DNA from: Nonomuraea roseoviolacea subsp. carminata
Lineage (GTDB): Bacteria > Actinomycetota > Actinomycetes > Streptosporangiales > Streptosporangiaceae
Length of the DNA stretch: 64,000 nt
Reading direction: 5' to 3'
Assembly: GCF_024172185.1 (NCBI RefSeq)
Contig: NZ_JAMZEC010000001.1
Location: forward strand, 7,973,001 to 8,037,000
The notes beneath the pieces were generated by a model. The model was given only the letters and a program-made list of their open reading frames with translations, did no database searches and was not told the DNA's origin. Position numbers and translations under genes: made by a program. Positions 1-8,604 of the stretch are shown piece by piece; within the stretch, counting starts at the first letter, position 1, and each line of letters opens with the position of its first letter.

Positions 1-1522
1 ACTGACGGCGACGACGCGCGGCCCGGCCGTGGCGGGCGCGGTCGGGCTGACCGGGGCGGATCCCGCCGCGGTGATCCTCACCTCGGGCACCACCGGCGCC
101 GCCAAGGCCGTGCTCAGCGTCCACGCCTCTCTCGTCGAGGACTGGCCGGACGAGGGCGAGGACCCGGACGAGGTCCTGTCCCCGCAGGCCAACGCCCTGT
201 TCACGTCCGTCGCGATCGGCACGAACGCGGCGCAGTCGGTGCTGAAGAGCTGCCTGGTCAACGGGGTGCACATCGTGCTCGGCCAGCCGTTCGCCCCGGA
301 ACGGCTCGCCGGACTGATCGAGGAGCACCGGGTGAGCGCGCTGAGCCTGGTGCCGACCACGGCGCGGCTCGCGGTGTCCGCGCTGCGCGGCCAGGGGCGC
401 GCGTCGTCGCGGGTGCGTTCGGTGGTGTCGTCGTCGGCGCCGCTCGACCAGCCCACCGTGGCGGGCCTGGCCGAGGTCTTCCCGAGGGCGGAGATCTTCA
501 ACGTGTACACGGTGGCGGAGGGCGGCGCCGGGTTGCAGCACCGGTGCGCGCCGGACCGGCCGCCCGCGCTCGGCCGTCTCGGCCCCGACGCCCGCCTGGT
601 GGACGCGGCGGGGCGGGACGTGGCGCCGGGGGAGGTGGGCGAGCTGTGGCTGCGCCACACGGGCCCCGCCCTGACCTACCTGCGCCCCTCCGCCCCCTCG
701 GCCACGGGGACGCCACGTGAGGCGGCGGGGGCGGGGACGCCAGGGGAGGGGGCGGGGACGGCTGGGGCGGGGACGCGGTATCTGCCGGGTGGCTGGATCG
801 CGACCGGTGACCTGTGCCGGCGGGACGCGGACGGCCTGGTGCACTTCGTGGAGCGCGCCGACGACGTGATCGTCTCCGGCGGCCTGAACATCGCCTCCGC
901 CACGGTGGAGGCCGCGCTGCGGAGCCACCCGGCCGTCGCGGAGGTGGCCGTCTTCGGGGTGCCGCACGCGGCGCTCGGCCGGGCCGTCGTCGCGGCGGTC
1001 GTTCTCACGGCCGCGACGGCCGCGACGGCCCCGTCCGCGCTGCGCGACCACTGCGCCCGGCGGCTGCCCCGCGACCACGTGCCGGTCGACGTCGTCCCCG
1101 TCGCCGAGCTGCCCGTCACACCCAACGGGAAGGTACGCAAACGCTCGCTGGCCGAGTGGTACGCGCGCGCCTACCTGGAGGACGGGCGGACCCGCACGAC
1201 CGCCGCCCGCATCGCCGGAGCACCGGCCGGTCGACGTCCCGAGCCGCCGGAGCAGCCGCCAGGACGGGACGCTCCCGACCGGCACGACGAGCTGGACGAG
1301 GCGGTCCTCGCCGTCTACCGCGACACGCTCGACGCCGAACGCGTCGGGCGGGACAGCGACTTCTACCGGCTCGGCGGGCACTCCCTCCTGGCGGTCCGCC
1401 TCGCCGCCGAACTGGAGCGCCGCATCGGCAGGCCGGTCGAGCCTGCCACGGTCCTGCGCCACCCCCGCGCCGGCGACCTGGCCGACGCCCTGAGGCGCGT
1501 CCGGGACAACACCGCGCACTGA
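1..1522 (+). CDS. NRPS-like adenylation-carrier protein, 5' end outside window
   Basis: The reading frame is open back to base 2, so the gene enters from upstream; a GTG at 29 is internal. The protein keeps the second half of an AMP-dependent synthetase: core TSGTTG (ATP loop), the TGDL motif, ERADDVIVSGG, and the A10 motif NGKVRKR with the catalytic Lys. It is followed by a carrier domain with GGHSLL, whose Ser takes the phosphopantetheine arm. It should activate a carboxylic or amino acid as an adenylate and load it onto its own carrier. No condensation or thioesterase domain follows before the stop. An Ala/Gly/Thr-rich insert at about residues 230-260 interrupts the adenylation fold between two core motifs. 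Substrate cannot be read because the specificity pocket is only partly present. The family call is firm. Confidence 0.9.
   Translation, partial: LTATTRGPAVAGAVGLTGADPAAVILTSGTTGAAKAVLSVHASLVEDWPDEGEDPDEVLSPQANALFTSVAIGTNAAQSVLKSCLVNGVHIVLGQPFAPERLAGLIEEHRVSALSLVPTTARLAVSALRGQGRASSRVRSVVSSSAPLDQPTVAGLAEVFPRAEIFNVYTVAEGGAGLQHRCAPDRPPALGRLGPDARLVDAAGRDVAPGEVGELWLRHTGPALTYLRPSAPSATGTPREAAGAGTPGEGAGTAGAGTRYLPGGWIATGDLCRRDADGLVHFVERADDVIVSGGLNIASATVEAALRSHPAVAEVAVFGVPHAALGRAVVAAVVLTAATAATAPSALRDHCARRLPRDHVPVDVVPVAELPVTPNGKVRKRSLAEWYARAYLEDGRTRTTAARIAGAPAGRRPEPPEQPPGRDAPDRHDELDEAVLAVYRDTLDAERVGRDSDFYRLGGHSLLAVRLAAELERRIGRPVEPATVLRHPRAGDLADALRRVRDNTAH
728..775 (+). repeat. Three copies of GGGGCGGGGACG inside the adenylation domain
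   Basis: The 12-base unit GGGGCGGGGACG occurs exactly at 728-739, 749-760 and 764-775. It is in frame within the gene and encodes a Gly/Ala/Thr-rich insert. It looks like a slippage-generated expansion of a surface loop. Confidence 0.8.
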
Positions 1523-1523
1523 A

Positions 1524-1561
1524 GCCGCCGGTCGTCACCGGGAGGGTGTCCCACCGGCGGC
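1524..1561. terminator. Inverted repeat between convergent genes
   Basis: GCCGCCGGT (1524-1532) pairs perfectly with ACCGGCGGC (1553-1561), and CACC/GGTG inside the loop can extend the fold. It lies between the two convergent stop codons, so it could end transcription from both sides. There is no U-tract, as is usual in actinomycetes. Confidence 0.6.
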
Positions 1562-1565
1562 CCGT

Positions 1566-2891
1566 TCACGCCCGGCTGGCGCCGTAGGCCGCGTCGTCCG
1601 AGATGTCGATCTTCGACCGGTCGGGCAGCGCCAGCGTGGCCGCGAGCCCGATCACCGCACCGACGATCATGAAGATGGAGATCGCCTGCCAGCCGTGGTC
1701 GTGCAGCAGCCACGTCGCGATCAGCGGGGCCGGGCCGCCCGCGACGATCGAGGCGAGCTGGTAGCCGAGCCCCGCGCCGCCGTACCGCAGACCGGTCGGG
1801 AAGCTCTCGGCGATGAGCGACGCCTGCGGGCCGTACAGCATCGAGTGCTGGAGCTGCACGACGACGATCGTGATCAGGATGACCGCCGCGACGCCGGTGT
1901 TCAGCAGCGCGTAGTACGGGAACGCGACGACCGCGAGCACGATCGCCCCGAGCGCGTAGAGGCGGCGCCGCCCGACGCGGTCGCTGAGATGGCCGAAGTA
2001 CGGGATCGCGACCAGCTCGACGGCCGCCGCGCAGGTGACCGCGGCGAACGCGAACGTCCTCGACATCCCGATGTGCGGCGCGGTGATGTAGGTGATGACG
2101 AACGTCGTGAACAGGTAGAAAGGCATCTGCTCGGGGATCCGCAGCAGCGCGCTGAGCAGGACCTCCTTCGGGTGCCGCTTCAGCACCTCGACCACGGGCA
2201 GCTTGGCCACCTGCCGGGTCTGCAGCACCCGCGCGAACAGCGGCGTCTCCATCACCCGCAGCCGCACCCACAGCCCGACCGCCACGAGCACGAGGCTGAG
2301 CAGGAACGGCACGCGCCAGCCCCAGTCCTTGAACGCGGGGCCCGACGCCGCGGCCAGCAGCGACATGGCGCCCGTGCCGAGGATGAGGCCGATCGGCACG
2401 CCGATCTGCGGCCAGCTCGCCATCAGGCCGCGCCTGCGCTGGTCGCCCCACTCCATCGACAGCAGCACCGAGCCGCTCCACTCGCCGCCCACCGCGATGC
2501 CCTGCAGGATGCGCAGGAGGACGAGCAGGATGGGCGCGGCCACGCCGATGGTGGCGGTGCCCGGCAGCAGGCCGATCAGCGCGCTGGAGACGCCCATCAT
2601 GACCAGCGTGACGATCAGCGTCGCCTTGCGCCCGATGCGGTCGCCCCAGTGCCCGAAGATGGCCGCGCCGATCGGCCGGGCCACGAAGCCCACGGCGTAC
2701 GTGGCGAACGCCGACAGCGTGCCCGCGTAGGGCGAGGACTTGGGGAAGAACACCTCGGCGAAGACCGTCGCCGCCGCGGTGCCGTACAGGAAGAAGTCGT
2801 ACCACTCGATGGCGGTGCCGACGACGCTGGCCGTGGCCGCCCTCCGGACCTGCGATCGCTGTTCCTCGGCGGAAAGATTGCTCTCGGCCAT
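1566..2891 (-). CDS. MFS transporter, metabolite:H+ symporter family
   Basis: A 441-residue polytopic membrane protein with the MHS-family opening TAIEWYDFFLYG, a FGHWGDRIGRK loop between helices 2 and 3, and a second SDRVGRRR loop mid-protein. Members import small organic acids, betaines or shikimate with protons across the cytoplasmic membrane; the substrate here is not predictable. The ATG at 2889-2891 is chosen because AAGGAGG lies a few bases upstream; a longer frame to 2948 adds 19 residues without family similarity. The downstream-facing racemase-like gene lies 93 bases upstream on the same strand and may share its transcript, which would suggest an amino or organic acid substrate. Confidence 0.9.
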   Translation of the reverse strand: MAESNLSAEEQRSQVRRAATASVVGTAIEWYDFFLYGTAAATVFAEVFFPKSSPYAGTLSAFATYAVGFVARPIGAAIFGHWGDRIGRKATLIVTLVMMGVSSALIGLLPGTATIGVAAPILLVLLRILQGIAVGGEWSGSVLLSMEWGDQRRRGLMASWPQIGVPIGLILGTGAMSLLAAASGPAFKDWGWRVPFLLSLVLVAVGLWVRLRVMETPLFARVLQTRQVAKLPVVEVLKRHPKEVLLSALLRIPEQMPFYLFTTFVITYITAPHIGMSRTFAFAAVTCAAAVELVAIPYFGHLSDRVGRRRLYALGAIVLAVVAFPYYALLNTGVAAVILITIVVVQLQHSMLYGPQASLIAESFPTGLRYGGAGLGYQLASIVAGGPAPLIATWLLHDHGWQAISIFMIVGAVIGLAATLALPDRSKIDISDDAAYGASRA

Positions 2892-2984
2892 CACCGCGCC
2901 TCCTTGGGCCGGTCCCAAACGTCCCGTACCCAGGAAGAGCGCGGCCAATATTCGTTTTGGTGAGATCCTTGCGAGAAGCGCCGT

Positions 2985-3689
2985 TTAGCGGGGCATGGCG
3001 TGCGACGCCAGGTCGACGGCCGTCTCGACATGGATGCGGGTGGAGTCGAACACCGGAATCGGGCTGTCCTCCGGCCCGACCAGCAGGGTGATCTCGGTGC
3101 AGCCGAGGATCACCGCCTGGGCGCCCCGTCCCGCGAGCTCGGCGATGACGCGCCGGTACGCGGCGCGGGAGGAGCTCTCGATCCGGTTGCGCGTGAGCTC
3201 CTGGTAGATCACGTCGTGGACGAGCGTGCGGTCCGGCTCGTCCGGCACCATGATCTCCACGCCGTGCCGCCGCATGCGTGAGCGGTAGAAGTCCATCTCC
3301 ATCGTGAAACGGGTGGCGAGCAACCCCACCGTGGTGTGCCCCGCGGCGGCGACGCGGCGCGCGGTCGCGTCCACGAGGTGCACGAACGGCACGTCGATCG
3401 CCGCCTCGATCCGGTCGGCCACCTGGTGCATGGTGTTCGTGCACAGCAGCACCATGTCCGCGCCCGCCCGCTGCAGGCTCCTGGCCGACTCGGCGAGCAG
3501 CAGCCCGGCCCGCTCCCACTCCCCGCCGCGCTGCATGGCCTCGATCTCGGCGAAGTCGACGGTCAGCAGCACGCTCCTGGCGCAGTGGTGGCCGCCCAGC
3601 CGCCGTCGGGCCTCCTCGTTCAGCAGCCGGTAGTACTCGGCGGAGGATTCCCAGCTCATGCCGCCGATCAGGCCGATGGTTCGCGTCAT
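2985..3689 (-). CDS. Aspartate/glutamate racemase family protein
   Basis: A 234-residue cytosolic protein that opens with MTRTIGLIGGMSWESS, typical of the family. It has both catalytic cysteines, in CTNTMH and GCTEI, needed for cofactor-free proton exchange at an amino-acid alpha carbon. The ATG at 3687-3689 gives the usual family start; a longer frame to 3752 would run into the divergent promoter region. It is transcribed away from a LysR-type regulator and toward the MFS carrier, so a small uptake-racemisation unit controlled by that regulator is plausible. Aspartate is the usual substrate of the closest family type, but hydantoin- or glutamate-acting relatives are not excluded. Confidence 0.88.
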   Translation of the reverse strand: MTRTIGLIGGMSWESSAEYYRLLNEEARRRLGGHHCARSVLLTVDFAEIEAMQRGGEWERAGLLLAESARSLQRAGADMVLLCTNTMHQVADRIEAAIDVPFVHLVDATARRVAAAGHTTVGLLATRFTMEMDFYRSRMRRHGVEIMVPDEPDRTLVHDVIYQELTRNRIESSSRAAYRRVIAELAGRGAQAVILGCTEITLLVGPEDSPIPVFDSTRIHVETAVDLASHAMPR

Positions 3690-3736
3690 GGCCCCCAGCG
3701 TGCCGGGCCGCCCTGCTCCTAGGTAGCCCTGGCTTT

Positions 3737-3753
3737 CTTGGCCGAGCGCCAAG
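3737..3753. promoter_or_regulatory. Probable LysR operator, CTTGGC-N5-GCCAAG
   Basis: A perfect 17-bp interrupted palindrome lies in the 77-bp gap between the racemase-like gene and the divergent LysR gene. It contains the T-N11-A core (T at 3739, A at 3751) expected of LysR-family sites. Position and symmetry support autoregulation and control of the racemase-like gene. Confidence 0.65.
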
Positions 3754-3766
3754 CGATACTTATGGG

Positions 3767-4666
3767 GTGGACGTCCAGCGCCTGCTGATCTTCCGGGAGA
3801 TCGCCCGTGCCCAGTCGATCGGCGGCGCCGCCCGCGCGCTCGGCTGGACCCAGCCGGCGGTCAGCCAGCACCTGCGCCACCTCGAACGCCAGGCGGGCAT
3901 CCCCCTCGTCCTGCGCCGGCCCCGTGGCGTCCAGCTCACGGAGGCGGGGCACGCGCTGCTCCGTCACGCCGACGCCATCGCCGCCCGCGTGCAGGCCGCG
4001 ACCGAGGAGCTGCAGGCGCTGTCGCAGTTGCGCGCGGGCACCGTGCGGCTGGCCGCGTTCCCCTCGGCGGGCGCGACCGTGGTCCCCGCCGCCATGAGCC
4101 TGCTCGCCCGGCGGCATCCTCGTCTGGACGTACGGCTGCGCGAAGCCGAGCCGCCGCAGGCCGCGGACCTGCTCGCCGCCGGCGACGTGGACGTCGCCCT
4201 GACGTTCGCGCACGCCGGGGAGGAACCGGCCGGCGCCGGCGAGATGGTGCGGGTGCCGATCGGGGAGGACCCGCTGCGGCTCGTCCTGCCCCGGTCCCAT
4301 CCGTGCGCGCAGCCGCCGGACGTCCCGCTGCACCTGCGGGAGCTGGCGCGGGACACATGGACCGGAGGGTGCGAACGCTGCACCGACCACCTGCGCCAGG
4401 CGTGCGAGGCCGCGGGTTTCACCCCGGACATCCGCCACGGCACGGACGACTACGTGCTGACCCAGGCGCTCATCGCCCGCGGGCTGGCCGTGGGGCTGCT
4501 TCCCCAGCTCGCGCTCGACGCGGCCCTCGACCCGGGCGTCGCCGTGCGCCCGGCCGCGGGGGTGCGGCCGAGGGTGCTGTACCTCCTCCACCATCGCGAG
4601 GCCGACCAGATCCCCGCCGTCGCGAGCGCCCTGCGGGCGCTGTCCGACACCGCCGCCCGCGCGTGA
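3767..4666 (+). CDS. LysR family transcriptional regulator
   Basis: A 299-residue regulator with the N-terminal winged helix (residues 1-60: LLIFREIARAQSIGGAARAL, then TQPAVSQHLRHLE) and a C-terminal periplasmic-binding-like effector domain. The GTG at 3767 is the only sensible start. No Shine-Dalgarno is seen, and GATACT at 3755-3760 lies six bases upstream, so the message may be leaderless. It is divergent from the racemase-like gene, with a T-N11-A palindrome between them. It is therefore most likely the activator of that gene and the MFS carrier. The effector is unknown. Confidence 0.92.
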   Translation: MDVQRLLIFREIARAQSIGGAARALGWTQPAVSQHLRHLERQAGIPLVLRRPRGVQLTEAGHALLRHADAIAARVQAATEELQALSQLRAGTVRLAAFPSAGATVVPAAMSLLARRHPRLDVRLREAEPPQAADLLAAGDVDVALTFAHAGEEPAGAGEMVRVPIGEDPLRLVLPRSHPCAQPPDVPLHLRELARDTWTGGCERCTDHLRQACEAAGFTPDIRHGTDDYVLTQALIARGLAVGLLPQLALDAALDPGVAVRPAAGVRPRVLYLLHHREADQIPAVASALRALSDTAARA

Positions 4667-4670
4667 CCGG

Positions 4671-4722
4671 CCGGCCCTCACGCGGCCCGTCGTCCGTGGG
4701 GAGCGGGCCGCGTGAGGGCCGG
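4671..4722. terminator. Strong bidirectional terminator hairpin
   Basis: A perfect 19-bp stem, arms 4671-4689 and 4704-4722, with a 14-base loop, fills the gap between the convergent LysR and DUF4142 genes. It is one of the longest perfect stems in the window. A terminator acting in both directions is the simplest reading. Confidence 0.85.
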
Positions 4723-4727
4723 GGTTC

Positions 4728-5264
4728 TCACTTCTCGGCCCGCAGCAGCTCGTCCAGGTGCTTGCGGATGACCGGCGCGGCCGCCTTGGCCAGCTCCTTG
4801 ACCGCCGGTGACGACCCGTCCTTGAGCTCCTGCTCGCCCAGCCGGAGCGCCGCGCGGTGGCCCGCGATCATGGCGGTGAGCCAGGCCCGGTCGAAGGCGC
4901 GGCCGTGCAGCCGCGAGATGCGCATGAGCATCGCCCGGTCCTTCTTGGCGGCCCGCTCCGGCAGCGCCACGTCGAGGCGGTCGGCGGCCTCCTTCACCGC
5001 CTCGTCCAGCCGGGTGTGGTCGGTGACGAGCACGGCCCCGATCGAGCGGACGGCGTCGTCCGCCCCCTTGACCCGGGCGACCCTGCCGGCGGCGATCTCG
5101 GCCAGGTTGCCCTGATGGGCCAGCCGAAGGAACTTCCTGTCCTGCTTGGAGACCTGGGCCTGCCCCGACACGGGCGGCCCGCCCAGAGCCGACACAGGCG
5201 GTCCGCCCAGCAGGGCCATCGCGGCGACCACGCCGGCGCCGGCGAACGTGACACGCAGAGACAT
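4728..5264 (-). CDS. DUF4142 domain secreted protein
   Basis: A 178-residue protein with an N-terminal signal peptide (hydrophobic residues 5-20) followed by a helical domain. The domain begins SKQDRKFLRLAHQGNLAEI and carries the D-H pair in VTDHTRLDEA, matching the DUF4142 ferritin-like/putative outer-layer family. The ATG at 5262-5264 is preceded by a G-rich Shine-Dalgarno. A duplicated segment, GGPPVSALGGPPVSG, sits right after the signal. Function of the family is not established; members are often stress-associated in actinomycetes. It stands alone, convergent with the LysR gene. Confidence 0.85.
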   Translation of the reverse strand: MSLRVTFAGAGVVAAMALLGGPPVSALGGPPVSGQAQVSKQDRKFLRLAHQGNLAEIAAGRVARVKGADDAVRSIGAVLVTDHTRLDEAVKEAADRLDVALPERAAKKDRAMLMRISRLHGRAFDRAWLTAMIAGHRAALRLGEQELKDGSSPAVKELAKAAAPVIRKHLDELLRAEK

Positions 5265-5303
5265 GACTACCCCCGTACATGAGCGGGACGGCTGACCGTC
5301 CCC

Positions 5304-5317
5304 TGGGAGCGCTTCCC
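5304..5317. promoter_or_regulatory. Possible LacI-type operator GGGA-GCGCT-TCCC
   Basis: GGGAGCGCTTCCC at 5305-5317 is a near match to the CebR/CelR-type box. It lies in the 206-bp gap between the DUF4142 gene and the polyol dehydrogenase gene. It is imperfect (asymmetric centre), so the call is weak. Confidence 0.35.
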
Positions 5318-5393
5318 GGCGGATTGCGACATATCCGGATGAAGGAGCAGAAAGTAGCTTTCAGCGACGATTCAATTACTCATCGTGACCGTT

Positions 5394-5409
5394 AGGGAAA
5401 CGTTTGAAG
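5394..5409. promoter_or_regulatory. Possible LacI-type operator around AAACGTTT
   Basis: AAACGTTT (5398-5405) is a palindrome with the central CG typical of LacI-family sites. It lies about 65 bases upstream of the dehydrogenase start codon. This could place the dehydrogenase under a sugar-responsive repressor encoded elsewhere. Confidence 0.35.
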
Positions 5410-5470
5410 GCCTCCGGGCAGGCCATGCTCAGTCTGAAGGCGGAGCGGGGCCGCCGAAGGGGAGCGCGCC

Positions 5471-6964
5471 ATGACCGTGACGGCACTGACACAGTGGACG
5501 CTGGCGAGCCTGCCGCGACAGGTCGGGGTCCCGGGCTACGACCGCTCGGCGCTCACCGCCGGCATCGTGCACTTCGGCGTGGGCGGGTTCCACCGCGCGC
5601 ACCAGGCGATGTACCTCGACCGGCTGATGAACGCCGGCCTGGCGCACGACTGGGCGATCTGCGGCGTCGGCGTCCTGCCCGGTGACGCGCGGATGCGCGA
5701 CGCGCTCACCGCCCAGGACGGGCTCTACACGCTCGTGCTCAAGCACCCCGACGGCACCCGCGAGGCCCGCGTCATCGGCTCGATCATCGACTACCTCTTC
5801 GCCCCCGACGACCCGGAGGCGGTGATCGAGAAGATGGCCGGCCCGGCCGTGCGCGTCGTCTCGCTCACCGTCACCGAGGGCGGCTACAACTTCCACCCCG
5901 TCACCGGCGAGTTCGACCGGGACAACCCCGCCGTCCGCGCGGACGCGGCGCCCGGTGCGGTCCCGGCCACCGTGTTCGGCCTCGTCACCGAGGCCCTGCG
6001 GCGCCGCCGCGAGCGCGGGATCCCGCCGTTCACGGTCATGTCCTGCGACAACATCCAGGGCAACGGCGACGTGGCGCGCCGCACGTTCACGGCGTTCGCC
6101 CGGCTGCGCGACCCCGCCCTAGCGGCCTGGATGGAGGACGAGGTCGCCTTCCCCAACTCCATGGTCGACCGCATCACCCCGGTCACCACCGACGAGGACC
6201 GCGAGGCCGTGGCGCGGCTGTTCGGCGTGGGCGACGCCTGGCCGGTGGTCTGCGAGCCGTTCACGCAGTGGGCGCTGGAGGACCGCTTCCCCGCCGGGCG
6301 CCCGCCGCTGGAGGAGGCCGGGGTGCAGGTCGTGGCCGACGTGGAGCCGTACGAGCTGATGAAGCTGCGCCTGCTCAACGCCGGCCACCAGGCGCTGTGC
6401 TACTTCGGCCACCTCATGGGCCACCGGTACGTCCACGAGGCCGCGAGCGAGCCGGCGATCGCGGCGTTCCTCCTCGGCTACATGGACGCCGAGGCCACGC
6501 CCACGCTGCGCCCGGTGCCCGGCGTCGACCTGGACGCCTACAAGCACACCCTCATCGAGCGCTTCTCCAACCCCGAGGTGCGCGACACGATCGCCCGGCT
6601 GTGCGCCGAGTCGTCGGACCGGATCCCGAAGTGGCTGCTGCCCGTCGTGCGCGAGCGGCTCGCCGCGGGCGGCGAGGTCGGGCGGGCGGCGGCCGTGGTG
6701 GCGAGCTGGGCGCGTTACGCCGAGGGCGTGGACGAGCGGGGCGAGCCGATCACGGTCGTGGACCGGCTGGCCGACCGGCTGACGGCCATCGCCCGCACCC
6801 AGCGCGAGCGGCCCACCGCCTTCATCGAGAACCGTGAGCTGTTCGGCGACCTGGCCGACGACAAGCGGTTCGTGGAGCCGTACCTGCGGGCGCTCGCGTC
6901 GCTGCACACGCGTGGGGCCCGCACCACGGTGGAGGAGCTCGCCGCACGGGGCGAGGTCTCGTAA
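5471..6964 (+). CDS. Mannitol/arabitol dehydrogenase, long-chain polyol family
   Basis: A 497-residue cytosolic NAD-dependent dehydrogenase that oxidises a polyol to a ketose (mannitol to fructose or D-arabitol to D-xylulose). The N-terminal Rossmann motif is GVGGFHRAHQAMY. The C-terminal catalytic Lys-Asn-His set is visible in KLRLLNAGHQAL, at about residues 297-308. Length is standard for the family, which has no catalytic zinc. The ATG is preceded by AAGGGGAG. The neighbouring xylulokinase and ABC importer favour an arabitol/mannitol pathway. Uronate reductases of the same superfamily (fructuronate, tagaturonate) are the main alternative, but no uronate genes are nearby. Confidence 0.9.
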   Translation: MTVTALTQWTLASLPRQVGVPGYDRSALTAGIVHFGVGGFHRAHQAMYLDRLMNAGLAHDWAICGVGVLPGDARMRDALTAQDGLYTLVLKHPDGTREARVIGSIIDYLFAPDDPEAVIEKMAGPAVRVVSLTVTEGGYNFHPVTGEFDRDNPAVRADAAPGAVPATVFGLVTEALRRRRERGIPPFTVMSCDNIQGNGDVARRTFTAFARLRDPALAAWMEDEVAFPNSMVDRITPVTTDEDREAVARLFGVGDAWPVVCEPFTQWALEDRFPAGRPPLEEAGVQVVADVEPYELMKLRLLNAGHQALCYFGHLMGHRYVHEAASEPAIAAFLLGYMDAEATPTLRPVPGVDLDAYKHTLIERFSNPEVRDTIARLCAESSDRIPKWLLPVVRERLAAGGEVGRAAAVVASWARYAEGVDERGEPITVVDRLADRLTAIARTQRERPTAFIENRELFGDLADDKRFVEPYLRALASLHTRGARTTVEELAARGEVS

Positions 6965-7027
6965 CGGCCGGTCGTGCACGGTGGTCGTGAACCGCGGTCG
7001 TGGACGGCGGCGGTGAACGCCGGTCGT

Positions 7028-7063
7028 GACGGTGGTGGTGACGGTGGTGGTGACGGTGGTGGT
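7028..7063. repeat. Three exact 12-bp tandem repeats between convergent genes
   Basis: GACGGTGGTGGT is repeated three times without change. It is embedded in a longer run (about 6967-7090) of degenerate GGTCGTG-NACGG units, which fills the gap between the polyol dehydrogenase and xylB. No hairpin terminator is seen in this gap. No reading frame continues through it from either gene. Confidence 0.85.
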
Positions 7064-7095
7064 GAACGGCGTCGTGGACGGCGGTCGTGGACGGG

Positions 7096-8514
7096 TCAGG
7101 GTGCCGGGTCGGGGCGGGCCGCGTGACGGGCATACTGGTGGCGGATGACCGGCCGGTGGTCGCGCGGCGGTTCGGCCGCGACGGACAGCGGCCAGCGCGG
7201 GCGCGCCTCCGTCAGCGTCCACGCAGCCTGGGCGGCCGCCCCGTCCGCGACGTACTCGCCCGGCCTCGGCACCACCACGGGCGGCTCGAAGGTCTGGGCG
7301 GCGATCCGCTGCACGGCGGCGTTCTGCGCCGCCCCGCCGATGAGCAGCACGCGCTCGGCCTCCACCCCCTGCCCGCGGATGGCGTCGAGGCCGTCGGCCA
7401 GGCCGCACAGCATGCCCTCGAAGGCCGCGCGGGCCAGGGCCGGCCGGGTCGCCGACGCCAGCGTCAGGCCGAAGATCGTGGCCGTGGCGTCGGGCAGGTT
7501 CGGCGTGCGCTCCCCTTCGAAGTACGGCTGGAGCACCACGCCGCCGGCGCCGGGCGGGGCGTCGAGGGCGAGCAGGCCCAGCTCCTCGTGGGTGACGTCG
7601 AGCAGGCCCGCCATCGCGTCGAGGACGCGGGCCGCGTTCAGGGTCGCGATCAGCGGCAGGAACTGGCCGGTGGCGTCGGCGAACCCGGCGACGGTGCCCG
7701 TCTCGTCCCGCGTCGGACGGCCGGTGACCGCGAAGACGGTGCCGCTCGTGCCGATCGACACGACGACGTCGCCGCTGCCCGCGTCGAGGCCGAGCGCCGC
7801 CGCGGCGTTGTCGCCGGCGCCCGGGCCGACCAGGATCGACGTCCCGGCGACCGTGCCCGCCCGTTCGGCGGGCCCGAGCACCCGCGGCAGCACCGCCGGG
7901 TGTCCCAGCGCCAGCTCCAGCAGCTCCTCGTCGTACGCGCCGGTGAACGGGCTCCAGTACGCCGTGCCGCTCGCGTCCGAGCGGTCCGTCACCAGCTCGC
8001 CCAGCTCCGGGCCGAGCGGGCTGGCGCCGGCCGGGCCGTAGCCGCGCAGCCGCCAGGTCAGCCAGTCGTGCGGCAGCGCGACGGCGGCCACCTCGGCGGC
8101 GTTGCCCGGCTCGTGGTCGCGCAGCCAGCGCAGCTTGGCCGCGGTGAACGAGGCGACGGGCACCGTGCCGGTCCGCTTGGCGTAGACCTCGGCCCCCACC
8201 TCGCGCACGAGGTCGCCGGCCGCCCCGGCCGAGCGCGTGTCGTTCCACATCAGCGCCGGCCGGACGACGTGACCGGCGGAGTCGAGCGCGATGAGGCCGT
8301 GCTGCTGGCCCGCGACCGAGATCGCGGCGACCCCGTCCAGGCCGCCCGCGCGGGAGATCGCCGCCCGCATGGCCTCCCACCAGCGCACGGGATCCACCTC
8401 CGTGCCCGGAGGGTGCCCGGCCCGGCCGGAGCGGACCGGCGCGCCGGAGCCGGCGTCCCGGATCACGACCTTGCAGTTCTGGGTCGACGAGTCGACGCCC
8501 GCGACGAGTGTCAT
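7096..8514 (-). CDS. xylB: Xylulokinase, FGGY family
   Basis: A 472-residue sugar kinase with the FGGY N-terminal phosphate motif GVDSSTQNCKV and the mid-protein ATP-site motif SIGTSGTVFAV. A WNDTRS segment matches the sugar-contacting loop of xylulokinases. It should phosphorylate D-xylulose to xylulose 5-phosphate, feeding the pentose phosphate pathway. The ATG at 8512-8514 is chosen for a GAGGGGGG ribosome site; a longer frame to 8583 runs into the AT-rich promoter. The gene is divergent from the polyol importer operon and convergent with the polyol dehydrogenase, which together supply its substrate. Confidence 0.9.
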   Translation of the reverse strand: MTLVAGVDSSTQNCKVVIRDAGSGAPVRSGRAGHPPGTEVDPVRWWEAMRAAISRAGGLDGVAAISVAGQQHGLIALDSAGHVVRPALMWNDTRSAGAAGDLVREVGAEVYAKRTGTVPVASFTAAKLRWLRDHEPGNAAEVAAVALPHDWLTWRLRGYGPAGASPLGPELGELVTDRSDASGTAYWSPFTGAYDEELLELALGHPAVLPRVLGPAERAGTVAGTSILVGPGAGDNAAAALGLDAGSGDVVVSIGTSGTVFAVTGRPTRDETGTVAGFADATGQFLPLIATLNAARVLDAMAGLLDVTHEELGLLALDAPPGAGGVVLQPYFEGERTPNLPDATATIFGLTLASATRPALARAAFEGMLCGLADGLDAIRGQGVEAERVLLIGGAAQNAAVQRIAAQTFEPPVVVPRPGEYVADGAAAQAAWTLTEARPRWPLSVAAEPPRDHRPVIRHQYARHAARPDPAP

Positions 8515-8573
8515 GGCAGCCCCCCTCGCTGAGCCTACGAGGCGCTGACCAGCCAAAAAGCACCCGAAAAGCA

Positions 8574-8604
8574 AAAATCTCATATTAAATGCGAGAAAAT
8601 CTCA
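8574..8604. promoter_or_regulatory. Direct-repeat operator candidate in xylB/importer promoter
   Basis: The 9-base element AAAATCTCA occurs at 8574-8582 and 8596-8604, 22 bp apart, so both lie on the same face of the helix. The second lies within GAGA-AAA-TCTC. The surrounding 70 bp is strikingly AT-rich for this DNA. It is placed to control both xylB and the divergent transport operon, most likely via the DeoR-type protein encoded in that operon. Confidence 0.5.

Noticed and set aside
7087..8532. Long forward frame opposite xylB
   Set aside because: It is an antisense shadow of the xylulokinase gene; composition is Arg/Gly/Ala-rich with no family features.
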